A stretch of DNA of 64,000 nucleotides, taken from contig CAXKVR010000140.1 in assembly GCA_964058845.1 (NCBI GenBank), positions 310,001 through 374,000 of the forward strand. Direction: 5' to 3'. Numbering within the stretch: position 1 is the stretch's first letter; each line of letters opens with the position of its first letter. Shown piece by piece: positions 23,000 to 34,719 of the stretch. The DNA is from Carex sylvatica (lineage: Eukaryota > Streptophyta > Magnoliopsida > Poales > Cyperaceae). The position numbers and the translations under genes were made by a program. The notes under the pieces are model-generated. The model was not told the origin of the DNA, made no database searches, and saw nothing but the letters and a program-made list of their open reading frames with translations.

Positions 23000-25440
23000 A
23001 TGGTGGCACATTACCCCTATTCTACGCAGCCCACAATGCAAACAATTGTCTATTTTTCAGTCATCCCCCACTACGAGCTCCTTCTCAATGATCAAGACCA
23101 CATTATCAAAATCAGGTTCATTAGGGGTGCCCAAAGTCGGGATTATTCTCAAATCCAGCACTATCTGGTGGAAATATACGGGAGTAGGATCATCGACTAT
23201 CCGGTGCCACGCAAATCCTCTTGATCCTACTTGATCAGGCTACCACAGTTTCTATAGAGAGATGAGGTAATCGAGGATATGCTAATTTGGGCAACTGAAA
23301 GGCATATCTGGGTCAAGGCGTGGGAGCCGGAAAATGAATGGACCATGTCTCCCCCGCATTTCAAACTCTACTTTCGGATTCACAACTTCCCCAATTGCTG
23401 CTGGCATATGCACTACTTCCACCTCTTGGTTGCCAGTATTAGGACGCCTTTATGATAGTGCAAATACGAGGGGGATTGATAGAACTACTTTGCAAGTTGC
23501 AGTCCAAATGATTGACCCGGCTCTCCTCCCCTCTCAATTGTAGTCAGCATAGACAACAAATGGAGGAGTTTTTTAGTTACCCTTATTAGTTGGGAGCTTA
23601 CCGGGAACCCGTTGGAGGGGTATGATGGACCTACTTAGGGAGGATAGAGGGAAGATGTTAATTAGGAGAGCGAGATCCTCAAATACCGTCATAGGGAGGA
23701 TAGTCAAATGAGAACGGAACTACTAGCAGCGCGTCAACGACTCAAGATGGAAATGCTGGAAGAACTTTACTTTCGACGAAGGTCAAACCATCCTGAGGAG
23801 GAAGACGCTTGGTCCAGGAGAGGTGGGGATGGACCATCTCGAGGCAAGGTGTTGGTATTGCAACAGGAAAATGGCTCTAGAGGATCAGCCCTCAAGCACA
23901 GTGCCTCTGTGCTACAAAACAAAAGCCTGATTTCCCTGCAACCCCTAAAAGATTCTTTGGTGGCTAACTGCATGTGGCATATGATACAATTCAGGATCTG
24001 GCCTCTATTTCGCAAGTCTCATTATTCTGTCTGTGGGAGACAACTCCACCAGTGTGCCAGAAAGAATTAAAAAAAGGGATCCTGGAACCTTCTCACACTG
24101 CTGTACCACACTGCAAGCCCAGTTCTGTTATCTCAGAAAGCCCAGAAACTACAGACGCATGGCATGCATTTTAATGGGGATCCTGCCAAAAATGAAGAGA
24201 ATTTCACCATAGCTGGGCCTCCAGAAATAACCCAAGCAGCCCAATTAACAAAAGATCTGAAAAGAACCCTCATTACAAGCCCCGGGAGGCACAAGAGAAC
24301 AAAAAATCTTCCACAGTCGTCTGTTCTAGGGCCTCCACCTATTTATAAGCGCTCTCTCTCACCCCAAACAAATTCTTTCCCCCGCTACCTCTCAACATCC
24401 CCTTGCTCCCCTACCCAAAAACGTTATGTTTCACAGACACTTTCCTCCTCTTCCTCCCTAAATCCAAAACCAACTCTAGTAAGCCATTCCCTCATGGCTT
24501 TCTCAAGTAAAGCATACCCCCAAATGGAGCAAGCTAATGAGGATCTTATCAAAAAAATTGCGGGTATGCGTACGACTGAATCGGTAGCAGCTAAAGTTGT
24601 GAACATACTAGCTCAAGCAGCTGTCAGTAGACAGTGGGAATTATGCCTTCTAGCTAGAGTATGTACTGATAGACTGGTCTTTGACACTCACTTTAAGCAG
24701 TTAATGAGGAAGTTGTGGGATGTCAAACCTCGGGCACTTTTCACCCAGATAGAAAAGAGTCTCTACCTGATTGAACTCACATCCAAGGCGGAAGTTGAGT
24801 ACATCCTGAATAGAGGCCCATGGTTTTACAGGCATGATTTGGTTGCTACTGCAACATGCCACTCACAAGAGCATCTGAAATCAAGTCATGTGGATACATG
24901 AGATATTTGGGTTCAGTTCCACAATGCCCCTATCGATGCGCTGAATGAGGAAGGAATTGAGCTACTAACGAGTACAGTGGGTACGGCTGTATCAGATCCT
25001 ATTATGGTAAGAACCTCAGGTAAGAGATACGTCCGAGTTAAAATGCAGATCAAAATTGATAAGCCACTTGAGGACACGGTGCCTCTTAGGCACCCTACTT
25101 TGGGATTAATCGACGTTTATGTGGTTTATGAAAGGTTCGGCAGAGTGTGTTTATTTTGTGGAGAAATTGGTCATGAGCTGACGGGTTGCTCGGATAGGAT
25201 CTGGCTTGCCTGAATTAAAAGACAATTTAAGGATGACAAGAGGCCAGAGATGACTGATATTCTCAAGCCTACTCGAATGCCCTGGATTATAGACCAAATG
25301 TTACTTCCCACACATGGAGCTGAACAGGTCTGCTCAAGGGGCGACAAGGAGAAAAAGAATCTGGATGAAGCAATGAATGAGAATGACAATTGGGGTAACA
25401 CTCAAAAGGAAAATTACTGGAGAAAGTGAAGTCCAACAGG
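23000..25440 (+). pseudogene. LINE ORF1 remnant (DUF4283-type, CCHC zinc knuckle)
   Basis: Nucleic-acid-binding ORF1 of a plant L1 element, in pieces. The first part (23000-23540, across a stop and frame changes) reads like an ORF1 N-terminal domain: RDEVIEDMLIWATERHIWVK and HFKLYFRIHNFP. The longest open piece, 24164-24901, contains a DUF4283-type stretch near its end (LFTQIEKSLYLIELTSKAEV, RGPWFYRHDLV). After a stop the frame continues to 25213 with VRVKMQIKIDKPLEDTVPL and a CCHC knuckle at 25148-25189 (CLFCGEIGHELTGC). Stops interrupt it repeatedly. Confidence 0.75.
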
Positions 25441-25524
25441 AGTCAGGAACCGGTGATGTAGATGGGTCAGCCCTGACCTATAAGAAGAAGGCAAAGGCGG
25501 CGAGGCCTCACTCGTCACTGGAAA

Positions 25525-26010
25525 TATGAGTACCATATTTTTCTGAAATTGTCATGGTAGCAGAGGAGATACGACAATTCCAACACTCTGGCGGTACCTC
25601 CGCTGTACAGGGGCTGAGTTGGCATTCGTGTCCGAGACCAAATGTTCAAAACAATAAGCAATAAAGCGAATTGCCAATTTACCTCTTACAAATAGTGAGA
25701 TTGTTGCCTCCTGAGGCCAAGGAGGTGGTTTATGGTTACTATGGAATGATGCAATCTCGGTCAAAATCTTGGAGGTCTCGAAATTTTTCATTATCGCAAT
25801 TATTCAAAAAGATCCTACCAGTTCACCATGGTTGTTTATTGGGGTGTATGGGGACTGTGCGGATCACCAAAATCATAACATCTGGACCAGAATAGAGTTC
25901 TATATTGTAAATTCGGGCTTCCCTGTTTGTACATTGGGGGACTTTAATGTGCTTGTGCAGAGTAGTGAGAAGAAAGGGGGTAGTCAGGAATTGCCCTAAA
26001 CCTTTCCATC
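25525..26010 (+). pseudogene. LINE endonuclease remnant
   Basis: N-terminal part of the LINE polyprotein. Recognisable pieces are NCHGSRGDTTIPTLWRYLR and AELAFVSETKCSK near 25550-25650 (compare the N-W-N-C-x-G and L-x-E-T-K motifs of plant L1 AP-type endonucleases) and GDFNVLVQSSEKKGG near 25940-25985, corresponding to the GDFN motif. Several frame changes lie between these pieces. The enzyme would have nicked the target to prime reverse transcription; this copy cannot. Confidence 0.75.
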
Positions 26011-26439
26011 ATCTTGAGAACTCAGCAGAGGGAGAAGAAATGCCCTAAACCTTTCCGTGTTGAACAGTGGTGGATGTAAGACCCGGAGTTCAAGAAAGTC
26101 TGTGAAAAGGCAACTGATAGAGGAGAGCTAAAGTGGAACAGAATCTGCTCAAAGCTGAGGAAGGAGGTTAAAGGATGAGCTGAGGGATCAAAGGACCCAA
26201 ATAAAGAGTTGAAAAGGATTGAAAAGGAAATGCAATATCTTCTATCGGCTCAGCAGGATGACGAAGTCAGAAGTAGAGTTGCTCTTCTCCAAGATGATTT
26301 TGCAAGATAATAATTTATTAACCATTTTAAATCAGTTTTTCTTGTAGGTAATTCAAGTAGAGCCGCAGCCCAGGTTTGCATTTCGCCTCATGTGGAAAAT
26401 GAGGTCTGGCCCATTCCTGTAGAAGCATGGCCATAAATG

Positions 26440-27730
26440 GATCGTAAGCCCATTCAAGAGAAAATTCGAAGGATTGTTTTCGACCTAGGCCCGCTAAAGG
26501 CACCAGGCCCTGATGGAGTTTCAGCGAATTAATTCAACAGGCCTGGGATGATTTTGGACCTGCTGTGCAAAGTGAAGTAACAGGGTTTTTTCAAACAAAT
26601 CAGATGAAAGAGGATATTGTGCACTCCAATCTGGTTTTGGTGCTAAAGATAACGGGTCCATCAAAGGTCACAGATTATCGCCCGATAAGCGTCTGTAACT
26701 TTCTCTGTAAGGTAATATCCAAACTTCTTGCCAAAAAGATGTAGCCTTGGATGGATTTCCTCATTTCTAAATCGCAAAATGCTTTTGTGCCGGGTAGAGA
26801 AATCTTTGAGAACATAATACTTCTTAGAAAGATCCTTCACAGTTTTAAATCTAAAAAAAAATGGAACGGGGATTTTGTCATGAAGGCTGATCTTGCAAAA
26901 GCCTTTGATAGAGTGGACTGGGAGTATCTTTTCTCTCTGCTGTTGGTCTACGGTTTCTCGCCAACTATGTGTACATGGATAAAGGCATGTGTCACATCCT
27001 CTAAGTTCACAATCCTTTTTGATGGGAAAGGGGATGGATTTATAAAGCCTACAAGGGGATTGAGGCAGGGTTGTGCAATGTCCCCATATCTTTTTATAAT
27101 CTCTATGGACCTGCTATCAAGAATGTTGGAGGTAAATAGAAAGATGGGGGTCATCAGGGGGATTAGGTTGGCAAGAACAGCAATGCCGCTTACAAACTCA
27201 ATGTTTGCGGATGACCTTCTACTTATGGGCTCCTTAGATCAAAGGGAATTAATTGAGATATGGAGTGTTCTCAATGAGTTCTGTGCCATGTCGGGTATGG
27301 AGATTAACTCGAACAAATCTAAGGTTTGGTTCAGCAAGGTGGCACAGCAACCTGAGATGGACTGTTTCTTCCGAGTGTTTAAGGTCAAACAGGCTGATGA
27401 CGGGGAGCGATATTTGGAGTGCCCGGTAAAGACTACATGTGATTCTAATTTTGACTATATCATTGAGAAATTTCAGAATAGGCTAAATTCATGGAAGTCC
27501 CGCCTTTTATCTCAAGCAGGAAGGTTGGTCATGATTAAATCGGTAATGGAGAGCTTGCCGGTCTATGCCATGGGAACCATTTTATTCCCAACTAAGGTAA
27601 TAAAGAAGCTAAATGCCATCATGCGTGAGTTCTTTTGGGGATCCACTAAGGACAAAAAATGAATGCCTTATGTGTCTTGGGATAAAATTATGTGCCCCAA
27701 AGGAATGAGAGGCTTGGGGTTAAGGAGCCT
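26440..27730 (+). pseudogene. LINE reverse transcriptase remnant
   Basis: Reverse transcriptase of the L1 polyprotein. Upstream pieces carry the entry motifs KAPGPDGVSA (about 26495) and KVTDYRPISVCN (about 26665). The open stretch 26751-27662 (303 codons) has motif A (KADLAKAFDRVDWEYL), motif B (RGLRQGCAMSPYLF) and the catalytic FADD at 27204-27215, followed by LDQRELIEIWSVLNEFCAMS and NRLNSWKSRLLSQAGRL. The active-site aspartates are intact in this fragment, but stops before and after it destroy the polyprotein. Confidence 0.9.
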
Positions 27731-27896
27731 GCATGAACTCAATCAAGCACTATTGGTGAAAAATGTGTGAAAAGTAATCTCGGGTCAGGAGTGTATTTGG
27801 ATACATATTATAAACGCAAAGTATTACCCAAGAGGCTCTTACTGGCTCACATGAAGGAGAGCAAACTGTTCCAAGTTTTGGAGGCAGTTAATAGAA

Positions 27897-29170
27897 ATGC
27901 GGGATGTGATTGAATTACATGTGGCATGGTCAATAGGAGATGGAAGCAAAATTAGGGCACTACATCAGTCGTGGTTCCCTCAATGGCAGTCCTTTCGGTC
28001 GGTAACTACAGGTCAAAGAGAGTTAACTGTACAATGCCTTATTGATCCAGAAACACATAGTTGGAATTTTCAGGAGTTGCAAAATCTCTTTGGGTTCTCA
28101 GTAGCTCTTTCAATAGCAACGAATGATATAATCCGACCAATTTGACCTCCGGCACAGGATCACCTCCTCTTCACGTATGCGAGAGATGGTAAGTTCAGCA
28201 CCAAAAAAGCCTACCAGTTAATGAGGGGTGCTCAACCCTCAATCGGAGATAAAAAATTATGGGACTGGATATGAGGGCATAAGGGGCTGTTGCCAAAGCT
28301 AAAGCTGTTTATTTGGAAATGCTCCTTCAATGCAATCCAGGTGCAGGCTTAATTGCGAGACGAAATGATTCGGTTACACCGGTGTGTAGGATATGTAAAA
28401 AGGATAATGAGACAGTTAACCATGTTCTCTTTGGATGTGATTTTGCAAGAGCGGCCTGGCTTGCGTTGCCATTGGGAATCAGATCCGACATGCTCGTAGG
28501 AGAGTTTCCTGATATCATTGAGTCAATCAAGATGGCAATTGGAGACCAATAGTTCCTAAAATTCATGTCAGTTGCTTGGGCGGTGTGGAGGAGCAGGAAT
28601 GAAGCCATGTATGTCGGCAAAAAACAGTCTCTTCGTGCATGTCAAAACTTTTGGAATATGGTTCTAGAGGACACGGCGATCCTAGCATGTGCAACTGGTA
28701 TGCAGCCACGGGTAAGGGGAATGGAATAGGTGAGTCTTCCATAGGATAGCATTGGCCATTGTGAAAGAGGGCTTTGCTGCTATGTTGATGGCTCCTGGGA
28801 TCAACAAGGACATGCGGGGATAGGAGTTGTTACTATGCATAATGTTACCACTGTCAAAAGGGAGTGTTGGGCGGTCCAATCCATTAATGCTACTCATGCT
28901 GAGTCTCAGGCGATATGTAAAGGTCTGCAAAAGGTGGCAAGAAATTGGGGTCAAGGGGGGAAGGTCTTCTCAGACTCCCTTGAGCTGGTTAATGCGTTGG
29001 CTAATCCATTACCACTGGTACCAGACTGGAGGGTAAGCAAAGAACTATGGGAAGCTTGGAGAATTCAAACACAAGCTACGAGTTCTATTCAAATTGTATA
29101 CAGGTTCAGGCATGATAGAGGTATCAGTGAGGCACACTGTTTAGCAAATCAGGGTAGAGTGTTAGCATGA
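27897..29170 (+). pseudogene. LINE zf-RVT and RNase H remnant
   Basis: C-terminal part of the L1 polyprotein. A zf-RVT-type zinc-binding region is seen around 28160-28550 across frame changes (GKFSTKKAYQLMRG, then CRICKKDNETVNHVLFGCDF). An RNase H-like domain of the RVT_3 type follows at about 28770-29170: CYVDGSW, GIGVVTMHNVTTVKRECW, THAESQAICKGLQKVARNWG, VFSDSLELVNAL and ISEAHCLANQGRVLA. Its first metal-binding aspartate region (CYVDGSW) lies in a different frame from the rest. Confidence 0.8.
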
Positions 29171-29518
29171 ATAGGCAGGGGGGCACTTTTCCTGTTTTTG
29201 TTAAATGAGAATCTGTGATTGTAATAGGCCTACAGGCTTCAAGGAAAGAATTTTTTTTTTTTGATAGGTACCATATCAAGTGTTTTTTTTGTGGACAATT
29301 ATGTATTGACTATTGTGTATAACTTTTTAAGACAATTATGTGCTTTGACAATTATGTATTAGACAATCGCGACAACATTACTTTTTTTTCAATTTTTTTT
29401 TCAAAATGCTGACTTTTAGTATTGATTATCAGAAGTTTGTTTGATTATGAAAAAAAATATAAAAATTCTATGTAGTTACTCAATTCTAAATAAAGTATCA
29501 AACTATAAAATATTTTTA

Positions 29519-29892
29519 GAGGAGGGATCAAGTTACAACAAGTTATCACAACCATTTTCTATATTTTCAATGTCCAAATCGTCGATCCAAACCGTTCAAC
29601 ATGATCTCCACAATAAAATGTGTTTCCATATCAAATTTTATATTTGTTTGAATTTTTTTTACTATTTATTAAGATGGGTACAAAATTCAATGGTCTGAAT
29701 TTGACTAGTTTTTGTATCCATCTTAATAAATAATAAATAAATTCCAAAAAATATAAAATTTGGTCTCCAAGCACATTTTATTGTAGAGATCACATCTAAC
29801 GGTTTGGATCGATGATTTGGACTTTTAAAATATAGAAAATAGTTGTGGTAACTTGTTGTAAATCAAAAATTATTGTAACTTGATCCCTCCTC
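29519..29892. mobile_element. Foldback MITE, Mutator type (GAGGAGGGATCAAGTTACAA ends)
   Basis: A 374-bp element with very long inverted repeats covering nearly the whole length, starting GAGGAGGGATCAAGTT and ending CTTGATCCCTCCTC. It is flanked by a perfect 9-bp duplication ATATTTTTA (29510-29518, 29893-29901). The 9-bp TSD and long arms fit a Mutator-type MITE. The inner part (TTTTTTTACTATTTATTAAG with its mirror) is shared with the elements at 37801, 38246, 40716 and 41372. Confidence 0.9.
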
Positions 29893-29901
29893 ATATTTTT
29901 A

Positions 29902-30591
29902 AACGAACAAAAAATGTTCTATAATATTTTAATAATTATAAAAATTATTTAATATTTAAGTCTGATCTTAAAAAAAAAATGTAATTCTACCTTTTTTAAT
30001 AATTTATAAAATAATATATAAATTTTTATTTGTAATATCTCCATTCTTATATTATGCATGTAGTTGTCCTGATCAGCCAACGGCTGAGATTGAAAGATGA
30101 ACTTTCAAATTGAATACCAGCCCTTCAATCACATAATCTATCATCTTTTGATTAAATACATCTATTTTATGTGTAGAAGTCTAAATTTAGTTAAAAACAA
30201 ACTCGTCACAAGAACTGCTACATGGTTTGTCATAATTAAAATTGAATGAATTCATAACGATCCGTTTCCTTATTTCTCTTTACAACTATCTCCAATTTCT
30301 GCAATTAAATTATTTTCTTATTTCTCTATTTTCTCTATTTTATTTCTCATTTTCCTCCATAGTTTCGACAATGAAAATGAAAACTATCATATCTTTCTGA
30401 ATTTTATTTAGGACTACTATATCTTTGTGAATAGATGAATAGCAGATCTTGTACAGATGGAAACAATCATATCTTTCCTATCTGAATATATATGTAAAGA
30501 AAATTCTTATTTGAATCATTTAATCATATCTTCACCAATTTTATTTATTTACAAATTATTTCTCATCTAAATCATTTAACAACCTGTCTTG
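29902..30591. other. A+T-rich spacer, nothing recognised
   Basis: No coding region, RNA gene or bounded repeat was recognised. Confidence 0.5.
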
Positions 30592-30596
30592 CTTGT

Positions 30597-33277
30597 TGTC
30601 ACACCCCGGCCACGGGTCGCAACAGTCCCCCACCGTAAGCATACAACTCCGTGTACTCTTACAAGGCGGTTTACATTTCAATCACCAATTCACAACACAA
30701 TAATATGAAAACTAAGTTCATAAATATATAAATCAGAGTACACAGTCTGGTCAGAGTTTAATACATCAAAAGTATCTCATCTGGATACTAACCATGAGGC
30801 CTACCCTAAAGCTATACAACAAAATGTATATAATTATCTAGGGTCATTTAAGGGTATACTACCCAAGGCCTACTAGTCACGTGTCTCTCTGAAATTAGTC
30901 GCATCAAAACCTGTAAAATATCCCGAAGGGTGGGGGTGAGAATAAATTATCAGTGCGAATTTGCTACAATTTAGATTATTGGACTTGCAATCAAAATTCA
31001 TATTCAAAAATGAAACTCATACAATAGCAATTCAAACATATACATATTAATAAGTAAAGAAATGCACATGCTCGACAACAAACAAACCAACTGAATCACA
31101 ATTAACGGAATTTCCAAAATGAAATTCAAACAAACAAACACATGTTTTAACTCATTTATTAGGGCTTGTAGCAACTACAGATGTTCTTTCGAGCTGGACC
31201 CGTTATCTGACCCTCGTCTATAGGGTTACTGACACCTACAAACATTCCACTGAGCTGGACCCTTTATTTGACATCCATCTGTAATCGCTTGGCTTAACCA
31301 TTTTCTAAGGTATGGTTCAAATCATATAAAGAAAATTCACTTTGAAATTATTTCAATTATCCTAATAGTCAATTGACCATTCAAATGCATTAACACGTAG
31401 GAGAATCCCATCAAGCAACAGACGTTACAAATGTCACCCACGATCATAATCACAATCACAATCAATACAATCACCCACCCTTCGTTCCAATCGGTACTGG
31501 AAAACCATGAAGGCCGTTCACCTAAAGCGCTAGAAGGATCTCGAGCTCAAAGTAAGCCATACGCTCAACTTTGAAAATTCGTCGGATCCAAATCAGCCAT
31601 ACAGCTCAACTTCGTAAATTCGCTCACATACACATTCTCAATCCTCCGTTCGTGGTGACTCTCAACCATAATCAGATCATAATAGATCGACACAACTGAC
31701 AACCATTACAACATGCAAATCATTCAATTCACGACAATTCGAGCTTAATTTGATTGGGCTATGCATATGAGTTACACAATTTAATGATACAATTAATCAT
31801 ATATTCAATATGAAAAACGAATAAACAGTTTAATTCCTGAAAATGAAATATCAAACAAGTCCAAGAATACCGCACCTATGTATGACGAGCGTATTACGTA
31901 ATTACGAATCAAACGTCTCGAACTATCCCGCGAATTCCTGCTCGACCGAGCTTACACCTATGTTACACGTATACTTTTTGATTTAATTCTGGTTCAACGG
32001 TCGAGATACTTATCGAGTTCATTTATTGGCTTACACATTCCTTAATCAATTTGTATGCTTTGGTATCGATTCTTTTGATTCCTTCTTTCTTACTCAAAAT
32101 CTCTAAAACTTCACACATTTACCTCTAGGTCCTCTAACCATATACAATTTTTATTTGGTAATAATTCATGTACCGATTTTCTATTTTTGGTTCCCACAAC
32201 AATTCGATTTACCGATCGATTAACCGTTACACGTTCTAGCATTTCAAGATCAAGAGGTAACCCTACCGATTACAAGTCTAATTGGTTGGATTAAACTAAA
32301 TAATTCACGATTATTCCCACTTTCGATTTTGGCACGAAAACCCTAAAAGACAAAATTGAAAATCGAGATGAAATCGGAAATGGAATCGACAAATAAACAA
32401 TCAAAGAAGCTCAAGGAACTAGTATACAAGCAATCCAAACACAAATCTCGGGTTTAAAATAAAAACCCGAGCAATCAAGAAATTCAAGGTTTCGAGAGAG
32501 AAGATGAGAGAAAAGAATACCGAATGGGAGGATTAGACGAGATCCACGGCCAATTTCTCGCTTCTACCTTCAATTTTGTGCGATTTGGAGGGAGAGAAAG
32601 CTCTCTCTCTCTTTTCTTCTCTCTTTGGGCGGAGCTCACAGGAAAATGGCGAAGGGGGTGGAGGGAAAAAAGAGAAAGAGAAAAAGAAAATCTCAGTTTT
32701 GGTTAAAAGACACCCTGAGTGTGGACGCACTCTAATTCAGTGTAGGTCGGCCACCCGCACTCAGTACTTGGCAGAATTTTGACAGTTCAAAACAATGCAG
32801 AAAAATACTCCAGTGCAGACGCACTCAGTACTTAGTCAAATTTTCATGAAAATGACACTGAACAAGAAAAGTCCGAGCCTAATGCGTCCGCATTGAATTT
32901 CAGTGCGAGTCAAGACACCCGCACTCAGGACTTAGTCAAATTTCAGAAAATTCAGCCAATACAGAAATTGAGTCAGTGCGGATCATCCATCCGCACTCAC
33001 CACCAGTGCGGACGTACTAGAAGAATTTCAGAAAATCATTTAAGAAAAAAAAACAGGATCCAGTGCGGATCGGTCATCCGCACTCACCACCAGTGTGGAC
33101 GCATTGAACCTGTAAATAGTCATAATTTCGTATTTTCGATGCCGTTTCGATTCAAGCTTAACTTGCTTACCGAGAGAGACCTTATTTGAGGTTTAAATTT
33201 CTATTTCGTTAGCACGATTTTCGATTCTTGCTTTTAAAATATTTAAAAATAAATTGTAAAAATTTCATAACGTAACA
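30597..33277. mobile_element. Solo LTR 2 (TGTCACACCCCGG...CGTAACA), TSD CTTGT
   Basis: A 2681-bp unit from TGTCACACCCCGG at 30597 to CATAACGTAACA at 33277, flanked by the 5-bp duplication CTTGT (30592-30596, 33278-33282). It shares its opening with solo LTR 1 and likewise has no internal retroviral-type coding region. It contains a motif pair typical of plant LTRs (ATCCCGAAGGGTGGGGGTGAG near 30930). Near its right end is a palindromic GTGCGG repeat array (32710-33113). Superfamily is inferred as Ty3/gypsy. Confidence 0.8.
32710..33113. repeat. Palindromic GTGCGGACGCAC-type repeat array in solo LTR 2
   Basis: Repeated pairs of CAGTGCGG(A/G)TC...CCGCACTCA and CCAGTGCGGACG(C/T)ACT, for example at 32973-33012 and 33061-33104, with more degenerate copies from 32716. 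Each copy can fold on itself. The same module occurs in another LTR at 34730-35060. Confidence 0.8.
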
Positions 33278-33282
33278 CTTGT

Positions 33283-34288
33283 GGAGAAAATTAGATCTTA
33301 AATCGCACTGATACTTCAAGAATTTTTTTATATTATATTTGATTTTTTTTTCATTTGTTATTGTTTCTTTTATTGTTATTTATTATTTGGATATCTATTT
33401 TTTCTCATTTGTGTCTTTTATCTTTATTTAAATATATTTTTTCTTAATTTTATATGAATGTTAAATAAAAATATCTCTTTATATTCTATTCAATCTTATA
33501 ATATGTTTCTGTTGCAACGCACGGACACAATACTGTATTGTTTAATATATGTGTGAGAACATTTACTATATAAAATATACTTATTTTTATGACAGTACCT
33601 TTATCTCATAAATATATAAATATATAAGTATTTGAAAAAAATCAACGGTCAAATCGGTTGATCCATTAACTCAAACAGTGAATCATAATTCGGAGCTTTA
33701 ACGAGTCAATTTTCAGTTTGATTATGATAACATTATCGTCACAGTAACAAAAATCTATCAAGCTTTTTAGTTTTTCCCTTGAACTTTCTTTAATTAAGTT
33801 CGATATTTATGGAATTATTGCAATTTGCTCTTGAAATTTTGATATTATTATTTTCTGAAGTTTCCTGAAGATTAAAAATACTGAAAATTTCCTATTTTTC
33901 ATGAACTTCTAAATTTATTATTTTATTCATGAAGAATTAATCAATTCGTTTTGCTGGATTTTCTAGTCTCCCAATATTTTTGAAATGAAGAATTATATAT
34001 TTATTTTCTTTTAGAGTTTATTTAATTTGTAGATTTTTAATTTTGAAAACTGGAACTATTAAATTCATACTTTTCATTGATATGCATTATGTATAAAAAA
34101 TATTAAAACTTGTATATATATAAAGTGTATCGGATTTGAAATTTTTTAAAACATTGTATCATCGTATTTGTATTGTATTTATATCCATACAGAAAAATGA
34201 CAATTTGATGATCTCGACAAATTAATTGTGGAGACGAGACAGGAAATGTGCAACCAATAATGTAATTGCATGCAATAATAATTACATT
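33283..34288. other. A+T-rich spacer, nothing recognised
   Basis: No gene recognised. A TGTTGCAACGCACGGACA motif near 33507-33524 resembles hairpins near Helitron 3' ends, but there is no CTRR terminus. Confidence 0.45.
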
Positions 34289-34296
34289 GGTACTTA

Positions 34297-34467
34297 TTAA
34301 GGTTCTAAATAGTGCGCGATAGCTCCGTTATAGCAATTTCGGATCATAAATGCTATGGCGCTATCAGCACTATAGTGCGCTATTTCGCGCTATAGCGATG
34401 CTATATAACCATAGTACTATTTTTTTAACCATACCGCTATGACACGATAAACACTATTTAAACCTTT
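34297..34467. mobile_element. Short hAT-type MITE rich in GCGCTATAGC
   Basis: A 171-bp element with inverted ends (AAGGTTCTAAATAGTG/CACTATTTAAACCTT), flanked by GGTACTTA (34289-34296) and GGTACCTA (34468-34475), an 8-bp duplication with one mismatch. The interior repeats GCGCTATAGC/GCTATAGCG blocks. Confidence 0.7.
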
Positions 34468-34719
34468 GGTACCTATCAATTTAGATACACAGTTGAAATG
34501 TTTGGGTAGAGAGTCCTAATTAAAATCCTTAACTACCTCTTTCACAATTGACACATAAATTTTGTCAGGTACTGAAGTTGTTAGGGGTGTCCTTAATTAG
34601 AAAAATAAGTGGTTGGAGACGATGAATATCCATAGTTCACATCGATTCATATTATAATTTTCTATTTTTATTTTTAAAATTAAAACTGTTGATTCGAATG
34701 TAATTATTATTGCATGTCA

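Larger units (their letters stand above)
22711..29260 (+). mobile_element. L1-type LINE, full length but decayed
   Basis: Non-LTR retrotransposon of about 6.55 kb flanked by a 15-bp duplication, TTGATAGGTACGATA at 22696-22710 and TTGATAGGTACCATA at 29261-29275 (one mismatch). Order of remnants: C-rich leader (22765-23000), ORF1 remnant with a DUF4283-type region and CCHC knuckle, endonuclease, reverse transcriptase, zf-RVT zinc-binding region, RNase H. This is the plant L1 layout. The end of the coding strand is a T run (29251-29260) rather than an A tail. Many stops and frameshifts show it is inactive, yet both ends survive, so this was not a 5'-truncated insertion. Confidence 0.9.

Noticed and set aside
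32524..32782. Short open frames in the GA-rich part of solo LTR 2.
   Set aside because: They are composed of purine-rich repeats (KRERERE-type) with no conserved motif.
33490..33530. Helitron 3' end, from the TGTTGCAACGCACGGACA motif.
   Set aside because: No CTRR terminus follows, and no TC 5' end or helicase remnant was found.
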